This document shows positions 44,021 through 56,964 of a DNA stretch of 64,000 nucleotides, in pieces (positions within the stretch are counted from its first letter, which is position 1; every line of letters begins with the position of its first letter). The DNA comes from Isoetes taiwanensis (taxonomy: Eukaryota > Streptophyta > Lycopodiopsida > Isoetales > Isoetaceae): assembly GCA_021234155.1 (NCBI GenBank), contig JAJEKV010000299.1, positions 188,001 through 252,000 on the forward strand. The letters run 5' to 3'. The notes beneath the pieces were generated by a model, which worked only from the letters and a program-made list of their open reading frames with translations, was not told the DNA's origin and ran no database searches. Both the position numbers and the translations under genes were made by a program.

Positions 44021-47000
44021 GATCACACCATGCGAAAATGCATATGCACTTTGTAAATGTGTAGTGAGATTTTGCATTATGTGATCCTTGTTTTTTCGTT
44101 TCTCTTTTTTTTTCTCTTCTTGATCTATATTCACCCACTGAATCATTTATTTTTCTTTGGGCTATTATCAGATGTCGAGGATTTGAGACTACTAAAAAGC
44201 GTTATTATCGTCGTTGTTGTCTAACATTTGGACATAAGGGATATGCTTTTCCAAGATATACCTTCAGGGCAATGGGCATCTAGTTTTACGTTGTAAAGTT
44301 GTGAGAGCCGAGCTTGAAAGTCATCCCATGACCTCTTTTAAGCGAATTGTGCAAGCCTCAAAGTTATGAGAATATGCTCTTGCAATGATGAAATGTTTGA
44401 TAAGACATGCAGCCAGGGATGTTGAAAAAATGAGTACAAAATATTTGCTCCATTAGAGGTGTTTACTAATGCCATGATATAAAATCTCCAAAGTCATAAT
44501 GTGTAAACTATCGCATTCTTGAGCCTTTGGGTCCGTTAACAAAGTGTTACATATGGAAACATTGTTAGGTTTGATAAAATAACATACAAATCTTATTTAA
44601 CAAAGCTTTGGTTGTTGATAAAGTGTTGAATTATTGATTAAGTGTTTGTATTTTGCTTTTGGGACCCTCTTTGAAGAAATTTAGTTCATAAAACATAATA
44701 TAACTTGGAATGATACATATGTTATATGCAAATGGGAGACTATTGATGAGGGACTATTGACAACAAACAAGAAAGTGGATCACACCATGCGAATTTAGTG
44801 TATTCCAACGTTTTAGCGTATCCATAGTTCGCTTGGTGTGATCTTTTTGGAAAAAGATGACTTCCAATAGTAAAATTACTTTGATTATCTTTTAATAAAA
44901 GAAATATATATGTGTCTTATTTGAATTAAAGTGTGGATATGTGACGTGCTCTTTATTGATAAAATGTTTGCTTTTTGCAAAGGGCTAATAACTTTATGTA
45001 CTTCGGGTGGTAAAGTATTTTAGATGCAAATAGGAAGGGGTACTCAAGTTTAATTTGACAACAAGCAAGAAAGCATATCACAGCATGCGAAATGATTGTA
45101 TTCCATTTTTACATATGTATTATTTGCTTGGTGTGATCCTTCTTAATAAAAGATATGCTCTTTGAAATGGGCTAATAACTTTATGTACTTGGGGTGGTAA
45201 AGCATTAAATAAGAAGAGGTACTTGTGTTTGTTTTTTTTTTTTTTGAAGAACTGTGTCATCAATATATTAAAAAAATGGTAATGTTACAAAGCAAGTGAG
45301 GAGGAAGGAGAACTACCCCAAAGAGACAGCGATACCTCGACACTCCACAACAAACTCACAGAAAAACTGCAACTCTACTGCTGTACATACCGACCATCAC
45401 CATCTACAACACCCAAGAAGTCTACTAATCCCGGGAACACCAGAAAGCTTTGAAATAGCTTGTACCTGATTCGAGGAATCAGAGAGGCTGCAGACTGCTG
45501 AATGCCCTGAAAGATTCACAACCGCCGCCGCTTCCAAATTAGCCACACCAACCAAGCCACGCACATATGCAAGGCTTCTTCGCCGCAAGAGCGCCAAGCA
45601 CCGGGATACACATGAAGCGGCAAGAATGGCGGCTAGTCAATTTCACAAAAGCGAGTCCCGACCCAATCCCGAGGCAGCACGCAAGTGAGGGCATAAAACC
45701 GCATAATGCTCCACCGGTCTCACGATGAAGGCCACACCAAAGGGCGAGAGGGCTCACACCGGCCTAAACCGACTCACAAGGACATTCACTCGATACTGGC
45801 GGTGCACCACGCCGCCACGAAGCACCCTAACCTTCGGTGGGGAAGTGAGCTCCCGTCCACGCCCAAATCGGCGCCAGAGACCACTTGCACGAAGGGGTAG
45901 AGTGTCATGAATAGCCCGACCCGGTAACAAGACCGCGACAAAACAAGAAGACACAACAGCCGGATGAACCTTCCAAACCCGCACCACCACATCATCCCGA
46001 GGGACTATAGGTATGTGTAGCGGAATAGTCCCCGCCACTTGTTCCCGTGATAGCTTGGCCACGCCCCTCGGTAAAGCAAGCTCGAAGAAGTCCCACGGCT
46101 AGCTGACCACCCCAATACCAATCCTCCAAGGTGAGCACAAAGAGCTCGCCTCCAACGGGCTCAGCGTCCAGAGCATGCACAGTGGCGACCAAGGGCAAGT
46201 GCAGGGGTAGAGGAACCCACAAGAAAGGAGAAGAGTGGTGATAAAGCGAGGCATAATCTAGCTGGAAGAGCACACGCACATGATCCTAAGCCCGCAACAC
46301 CCCCTGGAGAAAAGGGGATGCATGTGGGATAGGTAGGAGACCATACAAAAAGTGCCGTGGCAACTCCACATGCACAGACGGCTTCCCAAACGCCACACAA
46401 TGGCGAAGAGACTGCAACAACAACAGCAAGACTGTGAGAAGATGCTCCATCCTGCAGAGTGCTCCAAACAAACTTGGAGACCAACACCTTACTATGCAGC
46501 GCCAAATCCAGAATGGCCAAGCCCCCATCCTCCCGGGGGCGGAGACACTTCCACCAAGCCACTTTAACAACCGCCCCTTCATCATCCTCGCCCCACACAA
46601 AACTTCGAACAATCTTATCCAAAGCCTGTATCTTACCCTCAGGAGCTAACATCGCAGATGCTGTATACACATGAGTGGATCACGCCATGCGAATTTAGTG
46701 TGTTTCATTTTTTTTTGCATATGTACTATTCGCTTGGTGTGATCCTTCTTAAAAAGAATATGCTCTTTGAAAAGGGCTAATAACTTATGTACTTAAGAGT
46801 GGTAAAGCATTTTAAATGCAAATAGGAATGGGTACTTGTGTTTAATTTTAATTTGACAACAAATAAAAAAGTGGATCACATCATGCGAATTTAGTGTGTC
46901 CCTTTTTTTTTGCATATATATTATTTACTTGCTGTGATCCATCTTGAGAAAAAATAGCTTTCAAGTAAAAGGAAAGAAAGAAATATCTTATTTAAAGTGT

Positions 47001-47329
47001 AAAGTGTTAGTATGTAAAGTGTTGGTTTATTAAAAAGGTGTTTGCTAAATGGGAGGCTATTGAATGGGTACTTGTGTTTATATTTCATTTAACGACAAAC
47101 GAGAAAGTAGGTCATGCCATACAGATTTGCTATGTTCCATCTTAATGTTATGTTATATAAAAATAACATTAAAATATTTTTATAAAAGTGTAAGTAAGAG
47201 ACTATTTGTTTACCCTAAGTTATAAGCTCAATATTTATATTTTTATTTACTTTTTTACGCAAGGATCACATCATGCGAATTTCTTATGTACAATTACTTT
47301 TGCGCATAAGATTTCGCGTCATATGATCC
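44021..47329. repeat. Array of palindrome-bearing repeats (GGATCACACCATGCGAA family)
   Basis: Imperfect ~67-bp palindromes occur at 44021-44086, 44777-44843, 45077-45139, 46677-46745, 46873-46940 and 47263-47329, plus a half copy near 47108. The left arm is GGATCACACCATGCGAA and the right arm TTCGCTTGGTGTGATCC. The spacer after each (e.g. GGGCTAATAACTTTATGTAC, GTGGTAAAG, GGTACTTGTGTTTAATTT) is also shared, so the true unit is about 200-300 bp. A LINE interrupts the array at 45.23-46.67 kb. Confidence 0.85.
45231..46672 (-). mobile_element. 5'-truncated LINE inserted in the palindrome array
   Basis: Poly(T) at about 45231-45245 is the poly(A) tail of a minus-strand element. Coding sense on the minus strand runs MYTASAMLAPEGKIQALDKI, VRSFVWGEDDEGAVVKVAWW, GGLAILDLALHSKVLVSKFV, then a frame-shifted zf-RVT region near 45.5-45.9 kb (VHRQYRVNVLVSRFRP). 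This is the C-terminal third of L1-type ORF2; the polymerase core is missing. The flanking repeat shows about 30 bp lost between GTACTTGTGTTT and GTGGATCAC. Confidence 0.8.
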
Positions 47330-48390
47330 TCTTCAAACAAGGATGGCTTTGACTGTTAATGTTCATAAATTTTATGAATGTTTGCATATAAGAATGTCAC
47401 ATCTCATATTTTCCTAGAAATGGTCATTAAATGGATAACAAGTCAAAGAGTGCTTCTACTACTTAAAGAGTTTCAAGACTCATTTTTGTTATAAGTTAAA
47501 GAGCAATGAATTTTTAAAGGAATCTATTGTGAAAAATAGTTAAAGACTTCTTGTATTCGAGTTATCTATACACAAACACCAAAACTTTTGTACTTCAAGA
47601 ATGTATGAACTCTTTGCATTGCAAAGTATAGTGTCAATTATGAGCATCTTCACGGACATTTTCCCTTCCTTAAAGGGATACTTCTTTGATCGACGCTATT
47701 TCAGTGATCTCCTCTTCAACATTATTTTGGCATAGCTATTAATCATATCTCCATTATGTCATATATCTAAAAGAGTTGGCTATTTTTCCTCCACCCCTTT
47801 CAGTGCTTCTACGAAAAAAGCTACCTTGGCTGCTTATGGAATTTCTCCATGCCTTGTCCACTTCATAACTGTCCCATTTCTAACAAAACCAAGTGCATGT
47901 GCCCTAGGAGGTGCATGTACCCACAGTATATGCATGTACTGAGTGCATCCATATGACTTTACTGATTTTGTTCGGGGCTTCCACAAACCTCTTTGCATCT
48001 TGTTCTTTGAGATGTATTCGCTATATGTATGGGAACAAGTCTGATAGAGCATCTCAACCTTGTTTCTTTCTCAATGAGGAATGGATATCATCAGTGCCCT
48101 CCTCTTCAACACCAACCATCATTTTTCTATATTCAAATTCCTTTGCCTTGGAATGTCAGTAAGCTATCATCATTGGCCGCGATCGTTTAATGCCATAAAT
48201 ATTTTTTATTTGTTTTTAATATGTGAAAATGGGACAATAAATGCGCGATCTCTCGAAATCCGTGAGAATCTATAATTATGAAGAGTAGGTAATCTACATG
48301 GCATTGGGGAGGAGAATAAGAAATCTGTCGTGGGATGGCTCTTATGAGGCCATTTTGAGATCCGAAATCCACCCTAATGGCTAGCTATAG
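47330..48390. other. Non-genic stretch
   Basis: No gene or clear repeat end recognised. Confidence 0.45.
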
Positions 48391-48397
48391 ACAATGG

Positions 48398-49606
48398 CTA
48401 GGGTTGGCCACTCCATCCGCCCCTCCTGTGCATACTTTGCAGATTGGCTAGATCGGGCTCTGGCGTGACTATAACCTGCCGGATACGTAGTCTCATGGTA
48501 TCATCCATCGAGACTACTCGGGGTTGCATCTCCCCAATTAGGAAGAGTTCTATCTCCCCTTCCCGAGGTCTAGTGGTTCCATGGGCGGCTAGAGAATCAT
48601 GGCGACACACGATTCGTCCCCGACTGAACTCCCCAAAATAAGAGCCAGACCAACACCTGCAACTCCTGAGGGTCAGGGCGACACCATTGACCCAGGAAGT
48701 GTCGGACCCATACCCGGCCCACATGAAGTGACCGACTATAGACCTAGCCCACTATGGGTCCCCATTAGTCACGCTCAGCAAGGACCCCCATCCACTTTGC
48801 CACTAGCCTTGTTGTATAGTGCTAAGTCATTCTATAACCCCTGTAGCTGGGTGGGTTCCTATGCACAGGCCGCATAATAATAGGAACTAAGGGTTTAAAC
48901 TAGAAGTATCATCTAGATAATAGCCACTAGGTCTGTACCCCCCTTTCCAATACACAAGAGCTGCATACATAGATCAACCAACACCGTACATCAATATAAT
49001 ATGATCAATAATGAAGATATATCTAATCCTAATTACATGCATCTAACTTATAGTTAGGGTTCATTGATTAGGATTCCAAAGCTAGATTAAAGGTTCTAGG
49101 AAGGCTCTACCAACAAGATACGATACTAGCTCATCTGGAATCCTAGGTCCCAGATGATCTACCTATCAAGCTACTATGAATACCTGCTCCGGACGGACTT
49201 CCTCCAACTCCTGGTGTCTCCATGACTTGATAATGAGTCGAGTGATTCCTCCTCCTTGGGGCTGTCGATCTGAGCTAAGCCGCAATGAACGGTGTTCGAA
49301 ACGGAGTTCTGGGCGAGGAATAGGTCACAAGGTAGGTGGAGCCAAAAAGTGCCATAGGGTTAGGGTTAGGATACTTATAGGTTAGGGTTCCATGTCATTG
49401 CCACGTGGATCCAATGGGATGCTTCCATGTGGCGGGTGCCCAATAGGTTGAGGCCATGTGGAAATGGCCTTAAGCCTAAGGTTAATAACTTAGCTATGCT
49501 CCCTTTTCCACTTACTATGGTGTACAAGGCTGTAATGATAGGCTTGTACAGTGACGAGGCCTAGAAATATACATATTTATGGCATATATTTCCAGGGAAC
49601 GTCACA
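48398..49606 (-). mobile_element. Chromovirus LTR and adjoining leader/gag-like sequence
   Basis: On the minus strand, CCTGGGGGGGAGAATG (polypurine tract, 49607-49620) is followed by TGTGACGTTCC..., the standard start of a chromovirus 3' LTR. The LTR continues downward; ACCCTAACCCTA near 49370 is an incidental telomere-like string. A minus-strand frame at 48398-48724 (MWAGYGSDTSWVNGVALTLR..., ending ANLQSMHRRGGWSGQP) could be leader or gag-start sequence of the same family. The lower LTR boundary is not determined. Confidence 0.5.
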
Positions 49607-50605
49607 TTCTCCCCCCCAGGATTATATTGTCCTCATCATCATGCTAAGCTGACGAACCTGTACTAACCCTGCAAGATCACACACATGAATATAAAGACTT
49701 AACTTTATTGCAAAGATCAACCTTTTATTAGCTACTTAGTATGTACATATAGGCTATATTTGTACCTATACAAAATTGTATAGCCTTCACAAGTGTTACT
49801 TGTCACTATATAACCATAACATTATTATAACAGTTATTAGAAGTTCATAACTAAGTCTACAAAAATTATGACTCATGTCTTCTTGTAATATGCTCCCTCA
49901 TCCATGCTCCCCTTCATTGTCCTGCATACATAGCACATTACGTTAGTTTAGTTAATAAGTTTATGGTTTTAGGGGACCACCCTCCTTACTACCTCCTTGA
50001 GCCGAACTACTAGTTCAAGGTTACTTCTACTACCTTGCACTCGATCATGGCCCTTAGGATTTGAGCTTAAGGACCATTTAGGATGATCCTGTCATTGCCC
50101 ATGATCGGGTATTACCTTGTACAGGATCCCTTTGATCTAAGTACACCCCCAGTGCCTCATGCCCTTGGGGGTTTAAGCTAGGGAACATCTCACGATCCCA
50201 TCATTGCGCATGATCACTTATACTTCACCATGACCCCCTATGGTCATGTGCATGTGCCGCATCGTGGCATAGAGATCACTTGAATGATGGTCTCATCATC
50301 GCCCACCATGCTGCTCTCCTCTCACATGACCCTTATAGTCATGCGCACTCTTGGTGCACGCTGGCCTAGAGAACGCCCCTGGAGGGTATCTCATCATTGC
50401 CTACACTCCAAGGTTCCCGTATATGCACCCTACTAGTCTAGAATGCATATGCCTTCCTACTCCTACACTAAGACATAACAAAGCTTAGCTAAAGCACCTG
50501 ACAGGTTGGTGTCGACCAATTCGGAAATGACTTGGCCATCGAATTGCTTCATGAAGTCCAGGTATTGCTTCTCTAAATCTTGCCTCAATACTGTTGTCAT
50601 GCTAC
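49607..50605 (-). pseudogene. Chromovirus 3' internal remnant
   Basis: From 50605 down to about 50506, DLEKQYLDFMKQFDGQVISE with ELVDTNLSGAL matches the end of the chromodomain protein at 42.4 kb. The rest is a non-coding 3' region leading to the polypurine tract at 49.61 kb. The gypsy element at 50606 inserted into this remnant, cutting off the chromodomain upstream part. Confidence 0.6.
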
Positions 50606-51225
50606 GGCAGCATAGAAGAGCATGGCACATGTTGACATACTTATGCCTGCATATTGATCTGAGCACAGAAATACAAGCATTATTGATTTGAAGAATTCAC
50701 ATCCCTAGAGATCACAAGTGAATACTTGCTAGAAGACCAAGATGAAGACATTCATGAAAGATCACACAAGCATGCAAGGAAAGGAGATTCAAGCAAAGCA
50801 ATTTGAAGTTTGGAAGACCCCTTGAGTTGACTTGGTATGTGGTTTACTTTGAGTTCTTGGCATGAATACTATTTTCCATGATCCATTTCTAAAGCTCATC
50901 ACCTTTTCTCCTATGCAAAACATCCCACTTGCCCCAAATTCCATGCCTTACCTTCATATCCCATAGCAAATTTGGCAAAAAACCTTTTTTCTAGTCAAAA
51001 CATGTCATCCATACACCATTCACACTTCACACATCCATCGCTACCACCATCTTGAAAAAGAGGAAAATTCTATTCAATTTGGCCTCTCCCATGATCTAGG
51101 GTCAAATTCTATCTCTAAAAGTCAAAATGGAGAGAGGAAGTGCAAAAATTCCAAAGGGAATCAAGAAAGGTCAAACAATCAACTTATTGCCTAAAGGTTG
51201 CAATTTCATATGCACTAATGCCCAA
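50606..51225 (+). repeat. Left LTR of Ty3/gypsy element, part 1
   Basis: Begins GGCAGCATAGAAGAGCATGG and aligns with 63073 onwards (TGCAGCATAGAAG...) with only scattered mismatches; the initial T of TG has mutated. It is interrupted at 51225 by a LINE and resumes at 53803. Confidence 0.85.
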
Positions 51226-53788
51226 TTTTTTTTATTTTTTTTTATTTTTTTTATTTTTTTTTGGGAAGGACGACAAGCTTTATTCACCAACTAAAAACCA
51301 GAGCAACATACAATACAAAGACAGGATTATAACCCCAGTGGAAAACCGATCCAACTGAGCACAACCACCTGCCTATGCAAAAGAATGAATCTGAAGGTAA
51401 GTATGCCAGATCAGTACTAAGCCAGATCTGAATTGTAAGCCATAACAATTTTATTTTGCGCCCACTGAAGAATAATCTCATCTGCAGTATCTATGCCCTT
51501 AAAGATAAACAACCTCCTTCTCTTCCAGATTGACCATAAAAGCCAGCCACATGCGAGATGAAAGGCTCGTTTTCATAGTTTGGGCCAAGCATCAGGATAG
51601 ATAGCAAGCAAAATTTGCTGGCTAGATCGAGACGTGCCAAATAGGGTCAACAACCAAGACCATGCCTGCCGAAGCCGCTCACACAAGAAAAAACAATGCT
51701 CAATACTCTCAACCCTTTGCTGGCATAAAGGACAGAGCTCTGAAATCCGATTATCCATTTTATGGACTAACCTGTTAGACTCTGAGGCATCTATGGATCA
51801 CTTGCCACCACAAAACTACTACTTTGGGATGAAGCAGCTTATCCCATACCCATACCCAAACACTTTTCCATTGTGGCTGAGGGACCTAAAGATGCCACCT
51901 ATTAGATGGAGGCAGGATTTCAGAATGCAAAAACAATTTATACACAGAAGACACAAACCGCCCTGGCTGGATATCCTGATGGCAACCCCATACGACTACC
52001 TCAATCTGTGGACCAGAATCCTGAGGCAACAATGCAGCAATATGATTCCAGATTACTCTGTCCCATCTGTACAACAAGAACTTTGTTCTAAATGCTTCCC
52101 ATGATATGAGATGACCAGACTCATACCAAGCTGCAATAATGCTTATACCAGCTGCTATCCATCGTCATTGTGTCTTTGGATGAACAACCACACTTAGAGG
52201 GACATTCTCTGGCGTGTCTTGCAAAGGAATCCACCAGCATGGAGTGGACAACTGAAGACATGCCTCGGGATTAATATGGAAAAGAGACCTGACAGTGTCC
52301 TAAGCAGCAAGCAACCCCTTTAGAAAGGGAGAGGCATTAGGATACGGATGCATATGATAAAGCAAAGCCCAAGGAAGGAGGGGCTTAATGGTGGCCTTAT
52401 GAAATGGGAGATCAGGCCAGGAGAATCATCCTTACCAATGAAAATCCTCCAAATAAACTTTGATATCATTCGCCCAAGATACCTTGACCACCGCTCCTAA
52501 CTCATTTCCACCCCAAATAAAATTTCTGACGATAAGCACGATCTCCTCCATCTTACACTGCGGAGCTAATAGAGCAGACACCATGTAGACATGAGTATTA
52601 CTAAGAACACATTTAGCCACAGTGATTCTACCGGGCATGGATAGTTTAGTTGTATTCCACCAAAACAAGTGCTTTTGCAACCCACTAATGATTTCATCCC
52701 AAGCATCTGAAGCAGAGACGTGAATTCCAACTGGGATACCAAGCAACTTTGTGGTATTGCCATGCAGAGAATCTTCCATGGATAGTCCAAAATACAGGGA
52801 GGGATGGGACTGTCCAACGTCCACAAAGCTGTACATTTTTGCCACCCTACAAGAACTCCTGATGCTAAGGAGAATGTGTCTAATAATAGCTTAGTATTAC
52901 GAAGATTCTCAGCCTCGGCAATTAGGAACAAAAAAGTGCCATCGGCATATTGGTTACATACCTCTTGAGAACCATCGTCCATTGGGAGGCCTTGAATAAC
53001 GCCATCTTGGGTAGCCACGGAGAAGAGCTGGGATAATACTTCTGCCACAATTGTGAACAGCAAGGGTGCTAAGGGACAACCTTGCCGAATTCCCTACCCA
53101 CTACAAAAATATCAGATGGCTCGCCCTGGAAAAGGACAGTAGATCTGGCTGATGTATGGAGCTTCATGACATTCCTTGTGTGACTCCCCAAACCCAAGTG
53201 CAAGAAGACACTTCTCCAAGAAACCCCAATCAACACTATCGTAAGCTTTAGCAAAATCAAGCTTAAGATACACTGCTCTATGACCCTGTAACCGGGCCCA
53301 ATATATCCCTTCATAGGCAGCAGCCACGTTGTTGAGAATACAACGACGAGGGAGAAAGCCAGATTGTGTTGACGAGATAGCGTCAGCCAAGATGTCTCGA
53401 ACTCTTTCTGCCAATGTCTTAGCAAAGATCTTGTACATAGAGGAAAGCAATGTAATAGGTCGCCAGTCAGAAATAGTCTTGGGTTCCTTGATCTTTGGAA
53501 TGAGAGAGATACAACCTGTATTCAAAATCTTATCAAGGCTCCTAAATCTCTGAAACTCACAAAAGGCATCATATATGTCATCCTCCAACCAGTCCCAGCA
53601 TTTCTGAAAGAATTCAATAGGAAAGCCATCAAGACCAGGGCATTTGTCCCTTTTCAAGAGAGCCACAGCTGCTTTTAAGTCCTCCTTCACGTTGGACTCA
53701 AGAAGCAACCTCTGCTCTTCAGAAACAATGCGACGCACCTTAGTCAACACGGCCAATTGCATGTCCTTCTGAAAGGGCAATGGGTGTC
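51226..53788 (-). mobile_element. LINE (L1-type) nested in the gypsy LTR
   Basis: Poly(T) with TTTTTTTTA repeats at 51226-51260 is the 3' tail of a minus-strand LINE. From 53792 downward the frame opens inside ORF2: LLKRDKCPGLDGFPIEFFQK, LISLIPKIKEPKTISDWRPI-type motif, AVYLKLDFAKAYDSVDW, then QYADGTFLFL (YADD box altered to YADG, 52938-52949). The thumb/connection region follows (NTTKLSMPGRITVAKCVLSN) and a zf-RVT end (CPLCQQRVESIEHCFFLC, 51.6-51.75 kb). Endonuclease and the N-terminal part are missing (5' truncation). Stops and frame changes abound. A near-identical 14-bp duplication (GCACTAATGCCCAA 51212-51225; GCACTAGTGCCCAA 53789-53802) brackets it. Confidence 0.9.
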
Positions 53789-53802
53789 GCACTAGTGCCC
53801 AA

Positions 53803-54640
53803 ATTGACCCATGTCACCACTCAAAAGTTGCCAAACCACCATCCACATCATCACCATTGCCATGTCATCACATACACATGTCACCCTTCATGAGAATTTA
53901 TTCTTTCATAATTTGACCTAAGTAAAGTTACTTAGACTCTTGAAGGGACACATCATCATGCCACATCATCACTAGTGACTCCACATCATCACACACGTGT
54001 CGCATACATCATTTCCATCTCACCAAAAGTTTTGAGTAGAAAAAAGATGTTTTGCCAACTTGTTTGACATCTCATCATCTCATGTTGCCATGTCACACTC
54101 CATTAGCCAACTCACCATAACTATTTGCCACTTCATCATATTTTGCCCTATTTTGAGTTAAAAAAGCCAAATAATCCTTTTGCAAAAAAGATTCCTCCAC
54201 ATCATAGAGCATCAAGAAAGATCCTATTTGCAAAAAAGAATTTTTAAAAAAGACCTCATATTGACCTTCATTTTTAAATTCTTGGGAATCGTGCCAAGGT
54301 TCATAAATAAATTGTTTTTCCTATCCCCGGGCCAAGTCACTCATCCCATCCAGTCTTCCCTCCGCCACGTGGTACCTCCGGGCATGTGAGCTGGCAACGG
54401 GCCAGGCATCACGTAGAGATAGCATGCATGATTAATAAGACACGTCAGACCAGTCCTTATATACCCGATCTGACTTTGTGAAAAATGCCTGTGGGATAAA
54501 TCATGAAATTTTCTCAAGAACCCTAAACCTCTGCCGTGCCAAGATCCGGCTGTTTGCCCGAGATTAACCACCAAATCATTGTGAAATGCCTTTGGATCCG
54601 CTTGTACTATACCAAGGACCACTTAATTAAACTAAAAGAC
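53803..54640 (+). repeat. Left LTR of Ty3/gypsy element, part 2
   Basis: From AAATTGACCCATGTCACC this continues the LTR in register with 63689-64000, rich in CACATCATC motifs. A promoter-like CCTTATATACCC is at about 54452-54463. The 3' end of the LTR and the primer-binding site could not be fixed because the right LTR runs out of the window. Confidence 0.65.
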
Positions 54641-56459
54641 AAGACTACAAGCAAAGTTTGTCAAGAATAGGCTAGAACAGAGCAATTTGGAAAGGGGAAA
54701 TGATCACAGAGAAATTTTGCGGGCTTTGGACGCGTGACTTGATCGAGATCTCTCTCCTTGAGACCGATTTGAATGACTATAGCTTGAATTTCACCTTCCT
54801 TGACTCATTACCTGATGCAAATTGATTTCTTCATATTCTGAAGATGAATTTGATCCTGTACCCAAGACCTTAGAGCTTGGTAACCTGTTTAATGACTGTG
54901 TGATTTCGATCTGAATGAAAATTCGATCCTTGGTGTAACTACTGAGTATATTTTGCAAATCAAATTTTCTGAACAAGGTAAAATGAAGAGGTAAACTTAT
55001 ATTTGAAATTAATCTATAACTTCAGTCTTGTGTTCCAGAGCTAGGTCCAAAACATATGTAGATTAAAAGGCATTTTATATTCAATAGTCTGAGCATAAAA
55101 TAGATCTAGTGGTAATAGATATAGTACGTGCATTTATAGAAGTTAGTCACCCAAGAGAGAGCATAAAAGCTAGAAGAAGACACAAAAAAAAGCATTACAA
55201 GCTCGACTTTTTGCAAAAAACTTGCATCTCGATTGATCTTACAAATGAAAATTGCATTTTCTAACCTTTAACTACATATCTGATCGAAAAGGCACACTCC
55301 CTTTGATTGCAGGGCTTAAAAGTAGTAGAGTGCAATTGGAATAGAAATTCGAATTGCCAAAATCCTGTTCTCTGTTTTCTCGCTGTAACAATCAGTCTTG
55401 CCAAAACTTGAATTTCGAGGATATTCAGCATCTGATTCCATAAAAGGAGAACTTGACCCTTGTGTGCAGATACATCAGAGTAAGAATCAAGTATCAGAAC
55501 ACCAAAACAAATCATATTGTTTGATCTGCAAAGAACTGTTCTGTTGGATGTGTGATCATCACAATGCTTGAACAGGTTATAGTTTGCCTGGATCACATGC
55601 TTGAACATGTTATAGTTTGCCTAGCAGAGACTTATACTCAGTTAGAGTTGCAGTTGCAAGATAAGGAGAACTAGGTCTATGAAAATGACATATTGCAAAG
55701 ACCTTAACCATTGAAATATTGGAGTTATTTGCTTAATGCTAAAGTTAATGGTTAATGGTTAAATGTCATGTTAATGTATCGAACCGATTATGGTAAAGGT
55801 TATTCGGTTCAATAATAAGGAGACAAATAGCACATGAAGATGAAAATATGCTGAGAACAAGGATGCTGGGACACGATGCCCATAGAGGCCGGATCAGTGC
55901 CTGCTTGGCCGGATCTGGCCCTATAAAGAACTGTAAGATGGATGTAAATAATTCAACCTGCAGAACGATGCATTTGTAAACGATTTTATGCCTTAGTCGA
56001 GTTCAGATTTGCAAACAGTGGTTTTAACCTATGTCTCAATAGGTTATGGTATTTTCAATGGTTTCTTAAAGATCATTTGAATATACAAGTGGTTTATTCT
56101 AACACTTTGATGTATGCTTGCACTAATGTTCATGAAGAATAATTGCTTAAGCAATATTTGAATCTTTCATGTTCTCTGCCAGGGATATTAACTTATTTTT
56201 TACCTAGCGGATTGGCTTTTTGAATAATCTGTGCTATTCCTTTTGCATCTGACTTTTGGCACAACATTCCTTATAGTGTCAAGCAGCTGTAACAACTGAA
56301 AACAACTTTAGATCCTATTTTGTTTGCAAATGGCATCAGTCTTACTGAGGCAGTTTTTTCTTGATTTGAGAAAGCAGTTGTTAACTTGTACGTAGGCCTT
56401 ATTCTTGGGATTTTTTCACGCAGAGTAGTTGCCTTAAGCAACCTGGAGGTTCTAAACCA
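54641..56459. other. Gypsy leader region (non-coding)
   Basis: Lies between the left LTR and gag. No coding feature is visible. A 33-bp tandem duplication (ATGCTTGAACAGGTTATAGT...) is at about 55564-55625. Confidence 0.5.
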
Positions 56460-56892
56460 TTGAGGTTGAAGGTTTTTCCAGGAATACCTTCAACATTTTG
56501 GAGGTTCTACCGAGATCACCTCTTGGATTTTGAACTCATAGCTCCAAGAAGAAACAATGAAGATGTTGAGCATGCAAAAGCACAAGAGGACACGGAAGCA
56601 CATCCTGGACCACAAGGTGTGGTTGTCCAAGCTAATGGGAGTGTTCCACATCATTATTTTGAGATTAGCATGCCTGTTCCTCCTCCTACTTTTGATCCCA
56701 ATATTAATGCTAACAATTTCTTGAAAACTTTTGAGGAGTACTATCAAGAATATGGTTACAAGAAAGGGTGCAAGTTTTCAGAGTTACAAGAGTTTTTTTT
56801 GAAGGACTTGAGCCTTTATTATCCAGAGAAAGTTACAAGGTACAATGGGACTAAAAACTCAGTGGAGAGAATGTCCACCAGAGCAAAACCAC

Positions 56893-56917
56893 CCCACTCA
56901 AATACTATCTAAAAATA

Positions 56918-56964
<47 letters not shown>

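Noticed and set aside
44021-47329. CRISPR-like array
   Set aside because: Repeats are long, diverged, share their spacers and occur in a plant nuclear setting.
49360-49380. Telomere-like ACCCTAACCCTA string
   Set aside because: Only about two units, inside a chromovirus LTR; not a telomeric tract.
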